Of a DNA stretch of 64,000 bases, positions 45,905 to 55,023 are shown piece by piece. The first letter of the stretch is position 1. Each line of letters starts with the position of its first letter. Source of the stretch: an uncultured Erythrobacter sp. Lineage in GTDB: Bacteria > Pseudomonadota > Alphaproteobacteria > Sphingomonadales > Sphingomonadaceae. The stretch lies in the NCBI GenBank assembly GCA_947498065.1, contig CANMIS010000004.1, positions 124,001-188,000 of the forward strand, given 5' to 3'. The notes under the pieces are model-generated. The model ran no database searches. It saw nothing but the letters and a program-made list of their open reading frames with translations, and was not told where the DNA came from. Made by a program: the position numbers and the translations under genes.

Positions 45905-47152
45905 GTGCTCAACGCCTTTCCCAGTATTGACCGATATATCTTCCGGCTGGTGGTGTTTCCAATGCTGGGCGTGTTTGCCCTCGCCGCTTCGCTGCTGATG
46001 CTCGACAAAATGCTGCGATTGTTCGATTTCGTCGCGGTAGAAGGCGGCCCGATCGGCGTTGTTTTCAAGATGCTGGGCGCGCTGATCCCGGAATATGCCA
46101 GCCTTGCGATCCCACTGGGCTTGCTGCTCGGCATTCTGCTCGCTTTCCGAAAGCTCGCGACCTCTAGCGAGCTCGATGTGATGCGCGCCGTCGGCCTCAG
46201 CTATTGGCGGCTGCTGCGCGTTCCCTATGCGATCACCTGCGTGCTGGTGGCGATCAATGTCGCGCTGGTGTTCTATGTCCAGCCGATCAGCCGATATTAT
46301 TACGAACAGATGGAATTTGAGCTGCGCTCTGGCGCGCTGGGCGCATCGATTAAGGTGGGCGAATTCAACACTCTGGCCGACCGTATGGCTTTGCGGATTG
46401 AGGAAAGCGAAGACGAAGGGCGGCGTTTGATCGGCATCTTTGCTCGCGTCTCCAACTCGCAGAATCAAGTGCTGTCAATCAGCGCGCGTGAAGGCGCGTT
46501 TCTGGCGACCAGCGATGATCCCAACACCATCATCCTGCGCCTGTCCGAAGGCACCATCGTCCAAGACACCGGCAGCGAGACCCCGCGCGTCCTATCCTTT
46601 AGCCGCCATGACCTGCCCATAGACCTGCCCGCGATTGAGGAGTTCCGCGCGCGCGGTGATGCGGAGCGAGAATATATCCTGCCCGAATTGCTCAGGATCG
46701 GCTGGTCGGATGACAATGTCGCAGAGCTGGACCGCGATGCCAGCCAGGCAAGCTTTCACTTCCGATTGGTGGAGGTGGTGATGATGTTCCTGATGCCGCT
46801 GCTAGCGGTGGCATTGGCGATCCCGCCCAAACGATCAACCAGCGCGCTTGGCGTGTTCGTATCGATCGTGATGGTGGTCGCTTATCACAAGATCAATCAA
46901 TATGGCGAAGACATCGCGACGCTGGGCCGGATTGATCCGATCATCGCCTTGTGGGGCCCGTTTGTGGTGTTCGCCGCGCTGATCCTATGGATGTATTACC
47001 GCGTCGCCCAGGTGCCCGGCGGGCAAGCAATTGGCGCGCTGGAAACCGGCACCGCCAAAATCGGCAAGGGACTGCGCAAGCTGTTTGACCGGCGCAAGCC
47101 GCACCGGCTGCGCGGGCCCGATCCTGACCCGCAAGCCTCGCCAGCGGAATAG
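45905..47152 (+). CDS. lptF: LPS export ABC transporter permease LptF
   Basis: 415 residues, starting at GTG 45905. Six membrane helices with a large periplasmic beta-jellyroll domain between helices 3 and 4; conserved GLLLGILLAFRKLATSSELDVMRAVG is the LptB coupling region. With LptG and LptB2 it extracts LPS from the inner membrane and pushes it toward LptC/LptA. The gap of about 196 bases before it shows no gene. Confidence 0.92.
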   Translation: MLNAFPSIDRYIFRLVVFPMLGVFALAASLLMLDKMLRLFDFVAVEGGPIGVVFKMLGALIPEYASLAIPLGLLLGILLAFRKLATSSELDVMRAVGLSYWRLLRVPYAITCVLVAINVALVFYVQPISRYYYEQMEFELRSGALGASIKVGEFNTLADRMALRIEESEDEGRRLIGIFARVSNSQNQVLSISAREGAFLATSDDPNTIILRLSEGTIVQDTGSETPRVLSFSRHDLPIDLPAIEEFRARGDAEREYILPELLRIGWSDDNVAELDRDASQASFHFRLVEVVMMFLMPLLAVALAIPPKRSTSALGVFVSIVMVVAYHKINQYGEDIATLGRIDPIIALWGPFVVFAALILWMYYRVAQVPGGQAIGALETGTAKIGKGLRKLFDRRKPHRLRGPDPDPQASPAE

Positions 47153-47170
47153 GCAGGGTATAGCCTCACC

Positions 47171-48268
47171 ATGCAGCTCGACTTTTTCCCTTCGCGTACC
47201 CTCACGCTCTATCTGGCGAAGATGTTCATCGTGCGGATCCTTGCGGTCCTGGTGATGCTGGTGCTTGTGCTGATGATGCTCGACCTGCTGTCGAACAGCG
47301 GCGACATTCTGGCGGTGCCCGGCAATGGGGATAGTGAGGTTTGGAAGTATGCAAGCCTGCGCATTCCTCAGCTCATATCGCGCTTCCTGCCCTACTCCGT
47401 GCTGCTCGCGACGCTGATCACCTTGGTCACGCTCAACCAGAACAGCGAGGTCGTGGCGATGAAGGCCGCTGGCCTTTCCGCGCACCAAGTGCTCTCACCG
47501 CTGCTGCTCACAGCCGCACTGGTATCGCTCATCAGCTTTGGCTTTCACGACCGCGTCGTGACCCGCGCAACCGCCACTCTCAAAGCATGGGAGGCGGCCG
47601 ATTATGGCCCGGTCCCAGAGGCTTCTAATGTGAAGGCCAACGTCTATCTCACCGACGGCTCCAGCATTTTGTCCGCCGCCAGCCTCAGCGGCACGGGCGA
47701 GCAAATCACCATGACCAATGTCACTTGGTATGAACGCGCGCCCGGCGGCATCATCCGCCAACAGGTCCGCGCCCCGCGCGCCGTCTATGCCAGCCCCGGC
47801 TGGAAGCTGGAGAATCCGGTTCGTTTTGAAGTGGGCAGCGCAGACAGCCAGCCACTCGACAGCCTGACCGTCGGAGCAGGTATCTCGCCGGAAAGGATTG
47901 GCTTGGAATCTGTCGATCCAGAGGCGCTGTCTTTCTTTGAGCTGTCCGAGACTATCGACGCCTATGAAGCCGCTGGCAGACGCACCTCAGAGATGAAGGC
48001 TAAGTGGTGGCACAAATTGTCCGGGCCATTGTCGGCGTTTCTAATGCCGCTGCTAGGCGCAATCGCCGCCTTTGGCCTCGCCCGGTCAGGGCAATTGTTC
48101 GTGCGCGCGATCATCGGCATGGGTCTGGGCTTTGCCTATTTCGTGGTCGACAATGCCGCGCTGGCGATGGGCAGCTTTGGCGGGTATCCGCCGTTCCTCG
48201 CCGCATGGGCGCCGTTCTTCCTGTTCTTCCTTGTGGGTGAGACTGTCCTCATTCGGACCGAGGAATGA
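47171..48268 (+). CDS. lptG: LPS export ABC transporter permease LptG
   Basis: 365 residues. Partner permease of LptF with the same six-helix plan and a periplasmic domain at about 130-250; coupling region TLNQNSEVVAMKAAGLSAHQV. It lies 18 bases after lptF, and its stop overlaps the following acetyltransferase start by four bases. Presence of both permeases is consistent with LPS, or the glycosphingolipid/LPS mix of Sphingomonadales. Confidence 0.92.
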   Translation: MQLDFFPSRTLTLYLAKMFIVRILAVLVMLVLVLMMLDLLSNSGDILAVPGNGDSEVWKYASLRIPQLISRFLPYSVLLATLITLVTLNQNSEVVAMKAAGLSAHQVLSPLLLTAALVSLISFGFHDRVVTRATATLKAWEAADYGPVPEASNVKANVYLTDGSSILSAASLSGTGEQITMTNVTWYERAPGGIIRQQVRAPRAVYASPGWKLENPVRFEVGSADSQPLDSLTVGAGISPERIGLESVDPEALSFFELSETIDAYEAAGRRTSEMKAKWWHKLSGPLSAFLMPLLGAIAAFGLARSGQLFVRAIIGMGLGFAYFVVDNAALAMGSFGGYPPFLAAWAPFFLFFLVGETVLIRTEE

Positions 48269-48783
48269 GCGGGTTTTCCATTCGCCTCTCGCGCAAAGAG
48301 GATGCTGAACACTTCTTTCGTGTCGAAGACGATGCGGCGGAACTGCTGAGACAGGCGCCTGAGCTTGCGGGCATTCCGATCCCGCCAACATCCAGCGTCG
48401 AGCACCACATCAAAGCGATAGCGCATGGACGCTCACTCACCGCGGTGGCTGGGGAAGAGATTGTCGGCTTTGCTGAGGCGGGCCCAGTCCGCAGGGAACT
48501 GCATTTGCATGAGCTCAGCGTATCACGAAAACACCAACGGAAAGGGATTGGTGCAACCCTGCTCGGCGCTTTGAAGATTGATGCGCGCAATTCCGGCTTC
48601 AGAGCGATCACGCTCAATACGTTTCGCGAGATCGCATGGAACGCGCCATTTTACGCGCGGCATGGATTTGTCGAAGTGGAGAACTTTGAAGGGCGTCCGC
48701 ATTTGGCTGAATCGCTGGAGGGTGCCGTCGTTTTGGGCATTCCTGCCGAGAGCCGCTGCGCAATGATCCATTTCCTCGATTGA
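48265..48783 (+). CDS. GNAT-family N-acetyltransferase
   Basis: 172 residues. Acetyl-CoA binding signature ELSVSRKHQRKGIGATLL (V-x5-RGxG/A type) and the following ITLNTFREIAWNAPFYARHGF motif. Starts in an ATGA overlap with lptG, so it is cotranscribed. Substrate unknown. Confidence 0.85.
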   Translation: MSGFSIRLSRKEDAEHFFRVEDDAAELLRQAPELAGIPIPPTSSVEHHIKAIAHGRSLTAVAGEEIVGFAEAGPVRRELHLHELSVSRKHQRKGIGATLLGALKIDARNSGFRAITLNTFREIAWNAPFYARHGFVEVENFEGRPHLAESLEGAVVLGIPAESRCAMIHFLD

Positions 48784-48892
48784 TTGCCTACGCGGTGGCG
48801 CATGCGCCCTCGCAGCAACGCTCTGCCGCAAGCTGGTTTGAACACGCCCGCCTTCCCGCCTAGGCTTAGCGCCAAGCCTTGGGAGGACGAAC

Positions 48893-49240
48893 ATGAAGTG
48901 CATTAAACTTATCGGCGCATTGGGCACGGCCGCGCTGCTGTCAGCCTGCGGCAATCGCAGCGATGAAACCGCCGAGGCCTCGCGCGAATTGATCCCTCTT
49001 GAGGATGTCGATGCGTCGACCGATGAAGAGATGGCCCTCGGCGTGGACGCTGAGGATGCGGTGGATGGCAGCGAAGGGAGCGGCAACGACAATGATGCGA
49101 CGTCAGACCTCAATATCACCAGCGGGCCAGATTACGGCGGAGACGCAGCGAGCGGATCTGACACAATGATCCGCGGCGAAAGCTCGCAAGCCATCGATCC
49201 CAAAGCGTCCAAACTGATAAAGGCTGACCCAGCGCAGTAA
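48893..49240 (+). CDS. Small acidic lipoprotein, unknown function
   Basis: 115 residues. Signal peptide with lipobox LLSAC at about 15-19, then a low-complexity acidic region rich in D, E, G and S with no recognisable domain. GGGAGGA lies just before ATG. It is probably attached to the inner leaflet of the outer membrane. Function unknown. Confidence 0.65.
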   Translation: MKCIKLIGALGTAALLSACGNRSDETAEASRELIPLEDVDASTDEEMALGVDAEDAVDGSEGSGNDNDATSDLNITSGPDYGGDAASGSDTMIRGESSQAIDPKASKLIKADPAQ

Positions 49241-49256
49241 GCCAAGCCAAGTCCGC

Positions 49257-50354
49257 TCAGCGCATCATAGTGCTGCGCGCGATCCGGCCAACCAGCGGCA
49301 GCAGCCCTGGATGGTTGGCGCCGGAATAGGTTGAGCCTGCACCAAACTCTGCCACCAAGCGCCGATGCGCCTCTGGCAGGTCGTGATAGGGCATGGACGG
49401 CATTAGGTGGTGCAGCGCGTGATAGCGCAGACCAACAGGTGCCCAAACCTCTGCAATCGGACCGGGCGGCGGGACATTCACGCTATCGAGAAACTGCGCG
49501 GTGACCGTCATCGGTTCGCCCTCATTCTCCCACAAATGCGCCACCAATGTGCGCAGCTGGTTAAGAACCGCCGTCAGCGACAGGATCGCCAGCGCAATCA
49601 GCAGCGGACGCCAGCCGAGGAACTGAGTGCTGGCGAGCAGCGCCCATGACCAGACGAACACGCCCGCCTCTTGCCATTTCACCTGGCGAGACAACTCGCC
49701 CTTGGGCGGCTTGCGGCGGAAATCGGGATTGATCGACAGCGCAGAAAACCGCTCCCACACAAAGGTGCGAACCGGCGGGATAATCGCGCCCAGTGGCACA
49801 AGGATCGCCGCGCGCACGATCAGAGCAATCGGCGCAAGAAATGCGACCAGCACAAAGGCGGGCAGGCTCCACGGCTTCATCAGCGCGAGCGGCAGATACT
49901 CGGGATCTTCAATCGTGCCGTAGCGCGTGCGGGTGTGGTGGATCGTGTGCACGCCCTCATACATAAAGCTGGGGGTCAGCAGCGGGATACCGACCAGCAG
50001 GTTCCAGCCCTTGCGAAACCCGGGCAGCGCATCGCGGTGGATATGGGTGAGCTCGTGGATGAACATCAGCGAGCGGTACAGCGCCAGGGCCGCGATCAGA
50101 CCGAACACGATTGAAAGCGCCAAATTGCCTGACAAGATCGCGCCCGCAATGCCCGCATATCCGACACCAGTCGAAATCAGCATGTCGGGCCAATAAAGCC
50201 CGGCGCGCGCTTCGCCCAAATCCTTGGTCAGATCGCGCGCGGCGCGCAGCATATCTTTGTCGTCGCTCGTCTGGAACTGCGCACGCGTGGGCACACCAGC
50301 GGTCTCGCCGGGCGCGCCCTTAGCAGGGACAAGAGGTTGCTCAATCATCGTCAT
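49257..50354 (-). CDS. Membrane fatty acid desaturase family protein
   Basis: 365 residues with four or more membrane helices and the three histidine boxes of the family: HELTHIH, HTIHHTRTRYG and HALHHLMP. Diiron enzyme that desaturates or hydroxylates an acyl chain or a carotenoid-type lipid in the inner membrane; the exact substrate is unknown. Starts ATG 50354 or 50348. Divergent from the GNAT-like gene, with about 145 bases between. Confidence 0.85.
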   Translation of the reverse strand: MTMIEQPLVPAKGAPGETAGVPTRAQFQTSDDKDMLRAARDLTKDLGEARAGLYWPDMLISTGVGYAGIAGAILSGNLALSIVFGLIAALALYRSLMFIHELTHIHRDALPGFRKGWNLLVGIPLLTPSFMYEGVHTIHHTRTRYGTIEDPEYLPLALMKPWSLPAFVLVAFLAPIALIVRAAILVPLGAIIPPVRTFVWERFSALSINPDFRRKPPKGELSRQVKWQEAGVFVWSWALLASTQFLGWRPLLIALAILSLTAVLNQLRTLVAHLWENEGEPMTVTAQFLDSVNVPPPGPIAEVWAPVGLRYHALHHLMPSMPYHDLPEAHRRLVAEFGAGSTYSGANHPGLLPLVGRIARSTMMR

Positions 50355-50499
50355 TACGGTGCTTTCAATTCCGCCATTTAGGCGATCTTACCGGCGAGGA
50401 CAAACGCATCCTGTTGGCAAGAGTGATCGATTCTCTTGCGCGTTGGCCGTTGCCGGGACAAACAGACGCCTTGGCAATGGACTGAACAAGGCGATCTGC

Positions 50500-51660
50500 G
50501 TGACCAATGCGCAAATAAGCATCGAAGCGGTAACCGACAAGCGCGGACGCGCGCAATTCGTTGATTTGGGGCGTGAATTTGCAGCATCTGTCCCGCATCA
50601 TGTCCCGCAATTGCGCTCTGAATTGCTGGAACTGATCAATCCGGACAAAAACCCGTTTTTCAAGCACGGGAAGGCGCAATTGTTCATTGCCCACCGCGAT
50701 GGAAAAATGGTCGGGCGCATTTCGGCGCAGGTGGATGAACTGGCGCTGGCCATGCCCGCCGAGCAGGGTTTTGGCCCGGGAACCGGCATGTTCGGATATT
50801 TCGATGCGGCTGACCAGCAGGTGGGATCGGCACTGCTGGAAAAGGCGCAAAGCTGGCTCGCGGAGCAAGGCATGACGCGCGTGCTTGGCCCAATCTCTAT
50901 GGCTATGTGGGAAGAGCCCGGGCTGCTGGTGAGCGGCCATGACCATTCGCCGATGATCATGATGGGCCATCATCCCGCGCACTATCAAGGCTGGATCGAA
51001 GGCGCTGGCTACACCCGCGTCAAGACGCTCTACACCTATGATCTCGACATCACGAAAGACTTCCCGCCTCTGGTGCAGCGGATCGTGAAATCGGGCAAAC
51101 GCAACGAGCGGATCACCATTCGCCGCGTCGACAAATCCAATTGGGACCGGGATGCAGGGATCGTGCTGTCGATCCTCAATGATGCCTGGTCGGACAATTG
51201 GGGCTTCACCCCCTTCACCCCGGAGGAGGTCGCCTATGCGGGCAAGAAGCTGAAGACGATCATCTTTGAGCCGCTCAATATGATCGCCGAGGTCGAGGGC
51301 AAGCCGGTGGCCTTTATGCTGACCTTCCCGGACATCAACGATGTGCTGGACAAGATTGATGGCAAGCTGCTGCCGTTTGGCTGGTTCCACATGCTGCGCT
51401 GGCTGCGCGGACCGCGCGGTTCAGGCATGCGGGTACCGCTGATGGGCGTCCTAAAAGAGGTGCAGAACTCGCGGCTGGCAAGCCAGCTGGCGTTTATGAT
51501 GATCAACGAGATCCGCGAGAGCGCTTACACCACCTTTGCCTCCAAACGGGCGGAGATCGGCTGGATCCTGGAAGACAATCAGGGAATGGTCGCGATTGCG
51601 GACACAATCCAGGCTCAGATCAACCGCGAATATGCGATCTATGAAAAGCCGCTGGTGTAG
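50500..51660 (+). CDS. GNAT-like protein of unknown substrate
   Basis: 386 residues from GTG 50500 (VTNAQISIEAV). A longer frame to 50224 would cross the divergent desaturase gene and was not used. The protein has an N-terminal acyltransferase-like region (HRDGKMVGRISAQVDE, GFGPGTGMFGYFDAAD) and a C-terminal second acyltransferase-like half (WDRDAGIVLSILNDAWSDNWGFTPF...). Such proteins occur widely in Alphaproteobacteria without assigned function. Often mis-annotated as a pyrophosphohydrolase. Confidence 0.7.
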   Translation: MTNAQISIEAVTDKRGRAQFVDLGREFAASVPHHVPQLRSELLELINPDKNPFFKHGKAQLFIAHRDGKMVGRISAQVDELALAMPAEQGFGPGTGMFGYFDAADQQVGSALLEKAQSWLAEQGMTRVLGPISMAMWEEPGLLVSGHDHSPMIMMGHHPAHYQGWIEGAGYTRVKTLYTYDLDITKDFPPLVQRIVKSGKRNERITIRRVDKSNWDRDAGIVLSILNDAWSDNWGFTPFTPEEVAYAGKKLKTIIFEPLNMIAEVEGKPVAFMLTFPDINDVLDKIDGKLLPFGWFHMLRWLRGPRGSGMRVPLMGVLKEVQNSRLASQLAFMMINEIRESAYTTFASKRAEIGWILEDNQGMVAIADTIQAQINREYAIYEKPLV

Positions 51661-51756
51661 GGTCTAGCCGGCGCATTACACCTTGCAGACTGTAACGGAT
51701 GCGCCAATCTGTTCGTAAGACCATTTGTCGCTATCTCGTTCAGCCAAGGGTGAAGC

Positions 51757-52188
51757 ATGCTCTCATTTAGCAAAGGCAAAACCGCACCAGCCCGCCTGCC
51801 TCGGCGCGTTTTGGTGGTTGAAGATCACGCTGAGCATGGCCGCGTGCTGGAGGAAGCCTTAATCCAAGAGGGCGTGGACGAGGTGAATATTTGCCCCTCG
51901 ACAGCATGCTCGCTGGAGCGGCTGCGCTCTGGATCTTTCGATGCGATCATCCTCGATGTGCATCTGGCGGACAGTGACATGGGCTGGGAAATTGCAGAAC
52001 TGGTGGATGCGGTCGGCGGCGATGCCACCCGGATCATTTTTCAAACCGATGATCCCACCGAAATCCCGCCAGCTATCCAGAAACTCGGCCCTGTTCTCAC
52101 CAAACCCTATGGCCCTGATGACCTCATCGCGATGCTGAAGACGGCGCCGCGATTGGGTCTATTTGACCGGCTCCGCCGCAAGAGCTGA
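51757..52188 (+). CDS. Single-domain response regulator
   Basis: 143 residues, receiver domain only: acidic pair E22-D23, phosphoacceptor D67 (IILDVHL) and K116 (LTKPYG). A short positively charged N-terminus precedes the domain. Receiver-only proteins near PhyR loci can tune phosphate flow to the general stress response, which fits its place 350 bases upstream of phyR. No output domain. Confidence 0.85.
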   Translation: MLSFSKGKTAPARLPRRVLVVEDHAEHGRVLEEALIQEGVDEVNICPSTACSLERLRSGSFDAIILDVHLADSDMGWEIAELVDAVGGDATRIIFQTDDPTEIPPAIQKLGPVLTKPYGPDDLIAMLKTAPRLGLFDRLRRKS

Positions 52189-52540
52189 TCCCAGCAAGGC
52201 TCTGGCCCGATACGAAAAAAGGCCTCCACTCGGGTGAGTGAAGGCCTTGGGATCGTATCACCAACCGCTTGGACGGGAGGGGGGTCTCGGCGGTGATACA
52301 GACAAAATGCACCGCCCAAGCTCTGGTTCCCGCTGACTTCAAAATTTTTTCGATTATTTAACTCCATATCGGAGCAAACCGAGGTTGGCCTTTGCTCAGG
52401 CTGCCCTGAAAAGATGCCCGGCGTCCGCATGACGCCCGTTGCAACCAAGCAGAGGCGCGCCGCGTAACTGTAAGCAAGCTATAGAATAGGCGCTCCAAAT
52501 CGTTATAGGGATGCGCACATCCTCGAATGAAAGCGAACCA
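52189..52540. other. Intergenic region before phyR with dense secondary structure
   Basis: About 350 bases without a conserved gene. It holds the inverted repeats of the candidate minus-strand RNA (52209-52259 and 52289-52316) and the leader of phyR. A 22-codon frame (GTG 52293 to TAA) preceded by GGGAGGGGGG is present on the plus strand but is not convincing. Confidence 0.5.
52215..52380 (-). ncRNA. Candidate small RNA antisense to the phyR upstream region
   Basis: On the minus strand there is first a stem GGCGGTG/CACCGCC (52316-52289), then an unpaired C-rich stretch containing CCCCCCTCCC (52284-52275), an anti-ribosome-site-like motif. Then comes a terminator stem AAGGCCT-CACTC paired with GAGTG-AGGCCTT (52248-52219) followed by a run of T. 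The T run exists only on the minus strand and no minus-strand protein gene precedes it, so the terminator needs another owner. The 5' end is a guess. Confidence 0.4.
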
Positions 52541-53335
52541 ATGCCACTTGGCCAAGACATTGCCACTAACCTTCCTTACCTGCGGCGCTATGCCCGGGCG
52601 CTGACCGGCGCGCAGGCGACAGGCGACGCGTTCGTGCGCGCCACATTGGAAGCGGCGCTGGCCGATGAGACGCTAAAAAAATCGCTCGAAGGCGGCCGGG
52701 TCGCTTTGTACGCAGCCTTCAACAAGGTCTGGTCGAGCGCCTATATGGAAGTCGCCAATGACGAAGCGCCCGCCGGCGAACATGAGGCAGCGGCCAAAGC
52801 GCGGCTGGATGCGATCACGCCGCTCAACCGTCAGGCTTTGCTGCTCACAACGCTAGAAGACTTCACCCCTGCACAAGCAGCTCAAATCATGGAGCTGGAG
52901 CCTGCCGACGTTGAAAAGCTGGTGCAAGAGGCGGTGAGTGAAATTGACCGTGAGACCAGCACGGACGTGCTGATCATCGAAGACGAGCCGCTGATCTCAA
53001 TGCAGCTTGAGGATCTCGTCAAATCGCTGGGTCACACAATCTGCGGAACTGCCGCCACCCGCACGCAAGCGCGCGAAATTATCGCTGAGAAAACACCGGG
53101 ATTGGTGCTGGCCGATATTCAATTGGCCGATGGCTCATCGGGTCTTGATGCCGTCGATGACATTCTGGCGATTGGCGATGTGCCGGTGATCTTCATCACC
53201 GCATATCCAGAGCGGCTGCTGACCGGTGACCGGCCAGAGCCGACCTATCTGGTGACAAAGCCATTTGAGGAACGCACTGTTAGCGCGGCAGTCAGCCAGG
53301 CTTTGTTCTTCGGCTCCAGCAAGCCGCTCGACTAA
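52541..53335 (+). CDS. phyR: PhyR, anti-anti-sigma response regulator of the general stress response
   Basis: 264 residues from ATG 52541, the usual PhyR start (MPLGQDIATNLPYLRRYARALTG). Residues 1-135 are a sigma-factor-like domain (region 2 and 4 mimic), and residues 142-260 are a receiver with D192 as phosphoacceptor, T220 and K240. When phosphorylated, PhyR binds NepR and frees EcfG. Convergent with the kinase gene, 25 bases between stops. Confidence 0.95.
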   Translation: MPLGQDIATNLPYLRRYARALTGAQATGDAFVRATLEAALADETLKKSLEGGRVALYAAFNKVWSSAYMEVANDEAPAGEHEAAAKARLDAITPLNRQALLLTTLEDFTPAQAAQIMELEPADVEKLVQEAVSEIDRETSTDVLIIEDEPLISMQLEDLVKSLGHTICGTAATRTQAREIIAEKTPGLVLADIQLADGSSGLDAVDDILAIGDVPVIFITAYPERLLTGDRPEPTYLVTKPFEERTVSAAVSQALFFGSSKPLD

Positions 53336-53360
53336 TTTCCTCAAGATAGCGAGCGGGCAA

Positions 53361-54884
53361 TCAGCCCTCTGGTTGATCGCGCAATTGAAACTCGCCTGCG
53401 GGGCGAACCGGCACGCGCAGAGCGCAGCGCACGCCAGCAGTGTCGAATTGCAAATCAACCGGATGCCGCAATTCGTGGGCGACGATCTTTTGGATTAGCT
53501 CAGTGCCAAATCCGCGCCCGCGCGCCTCGCTCACCTCTGGTCCGCCCGCCTCCAGCCATTCCACCTCGGCCAAGTCCGGCTCTATCAATGACCATGTGAT
53601 CGACACCCGACCCGCATCGGCGCTCAGCGCGCCATATTTGGCCGCATTGGTGGCAAGCTCGTGGATCGCCTGGCCAAACGTCAGCGCATCATTGGGCGCA
53701 AGCTCGACATCGGGCCCCTCGATCTCAATTTCGTGCTCTCTCGCTGCGCTCACGTGCGCCAGCTCTGCTTTCACGACAGAGGCGATCGGCGTGGTTCCCC
53801 ATTCCGAATTGGTCAGCAGATCATGGGTTGCAGAAAGCGCCCTGATCCGGCCAGCCAGCCCTTCCGCAAAATCATCGAGATTGTCCGCCCGGCGCCGCGT
53901 CAGCGACAGTAGGGAGAGGACATTTGCAAGCGTGTTTTTGACCCGGTGATTAAGCTCGCGGGTGAGCGAATTGCGGATTGAGTGCTGCTCTTCGAAGAAT
54001 TCAAGGCGCGCATTGTCCTTCGCCATTTGCCGGGTCAGGATCCGGGCAAGCGCGGCAAGCAAGACGGCCACCGATAGGCCGAGCAGCAGGGTGACCACAG
54101 ACAATGGGGTCAGCAAAGCAGGCGTCGGCGCGGCGACTTCCAACCGCATAGCGCGACCGGCGACCTGCACCGGGTTTGTCATAACATTGGTGGTGGGGGC
54201 GGTGGACGAACGTTCCGCCAGTAAAGCGGCCTGATCATCTGCCCCATCAAGCAGGCGCACGGTCAGGTCGTTTTCAACCGCTAAATCCAAGGCCGATGAT
54301 AGGAACATATTCGCATTGAAAGCGCGGTGGACGAAGCCTTTAAGCGCACCTTCCTCTTGCACCGGCATCACAATCAGAAAGGCGGGCGCTTCGACACCCT
54401 CAGTGACCGCAAACATCGTCTTGCCAGAGGCTGAGGGTGCGCCGCTGGCCCGAACCGCCGCCGCAGTTTGCTGAAGTGCTGGGCTCACTCTCTCATCAAC
54501 GTTCTCAAGATCGGTGAGCGGCAGCCAATCCATCCGTCCCGCCCCGGGCACTTCGAAATCACCCTCCATCTCGGCGCTGAATTGTTGGAGCAAGTCAGGC
54601 GTGGCCCGGTCGCTGCTCGACAGCACAACCGCGCCTGCGTGCATGTAAGACACAGCAACATAGGCTTCATGGCTCAGCTCAGAAGCGATCGATGCCGTAA
54701 TTTTGCGGGTCTGCACACTCTCGCTGTGACGCGCGCTCGCTTCAATCGCGAACACGCTGAGCAAGGTAACCGCAGAAATGGCGATGAAAATAAGTGCGGG
54801 CACGGCGCTCGGATAGGCAATCAGCCATTGCCGAATTCCCCCGAGTGATACCGTGTCTTTTTGTTTAGATGCCTTTGCGTGCAT
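53361..54884 (-). CDS. HWE/HisKA_2-type membrane sensor histidine kinase, probable PhyR kinase
   Basis: 507 residues. Membrane helix 26-48, a periplasmic CHASE-like sensor domain (49-255), second helix about 260-282, H-box with H313 in LNHRVKNTLANVLS, and an ATPase domain with HELATNAAKYGAL plus the WLE tripeptide typical of HWE kinases. By family and location it is the PhyK-type kinase that phosphorylates PhyR. Its promoter is shared, in opposite direction, with nepR-ecfG. Confidence 0.88.
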   Translation of the reverse strand: MHAKASKQKDTVSLGGIRQWLIAYPSAVPALIFIAISAVTLLSVFAIEASARHSESVQTRKITASIASELSHEAYVAVSYMHAGAVVLSSSDRATPDLLQQFSAEMEGDFEVPGAGRMDWLPLTDLENVDERVSPALQQTAAAVRASGAPSASGKTMFAVTEGVEAPAFLIVMPVQEEGALKGFVHRAFNANMFLSSALDLAVENDLTVRLLDGADDQAALLAERSSTAPTTNVMTNPVQVAGRAMRLEVAAPTPALLTPLSVVTLLLGLSVAVLLAALARILTRQMAKDNARLEFFEEQHSIRNSLTRELNHRVKNTLANVLSLLSLTRRRADNLDDFAEGLAGRIRALSATHDLLTNSEWGTTPIASVVKAELAHVSAAREHEIEIEGPDVELAPNDALTFGQAIHELATNAAKYGALSADAGRVSITWSLIEPDLAEVEWLEAGGPEVSEARGRGFGTELIQKIVAHELRHPVDLQFDTAGVRCALRVPVRPAGEFQLRDQPEG

Positions 54885-54914
54885 CAGTCCAAGCTCTTAT
54901 GTGTCAGTGGCAAG

Positions 54915-54941
54915 GGAACAATACATAGGCCGTATCGTTCC
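54915..54941. promoter_or_regulatory. Symmetric EcfG-type promoter between kinase and nepR-ecfG
   Basis: Plus strand: GGAAC (54915-54919), 16 bases, CGTT (54936-54939), an exact match to the EcfG consensus, reading toward nepR-ecfG. Minus strand: GGAAC (54941-54937), 16 bases, TGTT (54920-54917), one base from consensus, reading toward the kinase gene at 54884. The two overlap because the element is a near-palindrome (GGGAAC...GTTCCC). Confidence 0.85.
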
Positions 54942-55023
54942 CAAATTGATACGTAGTAATGCCGCCGATATGGCGGAACATGCCGGTGCCTTTCGCCTGC
55001 TGTGGAGTATATCAGGATCAATT

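Noticed and set aside
50365-51390. Minus-strand frame of 341 codons opposite the GNAT-like gene
   Set aside because: Shadow frame; the plus-strand protein has clear family features.
52293-52361. 22-codon frame after GGGAGGGGGG upstream of phyR
   Set aside because: The spacing from the ribosome-like site is too long and the same bases are explained by the stem and C-rich stretch of the candidate RNA.
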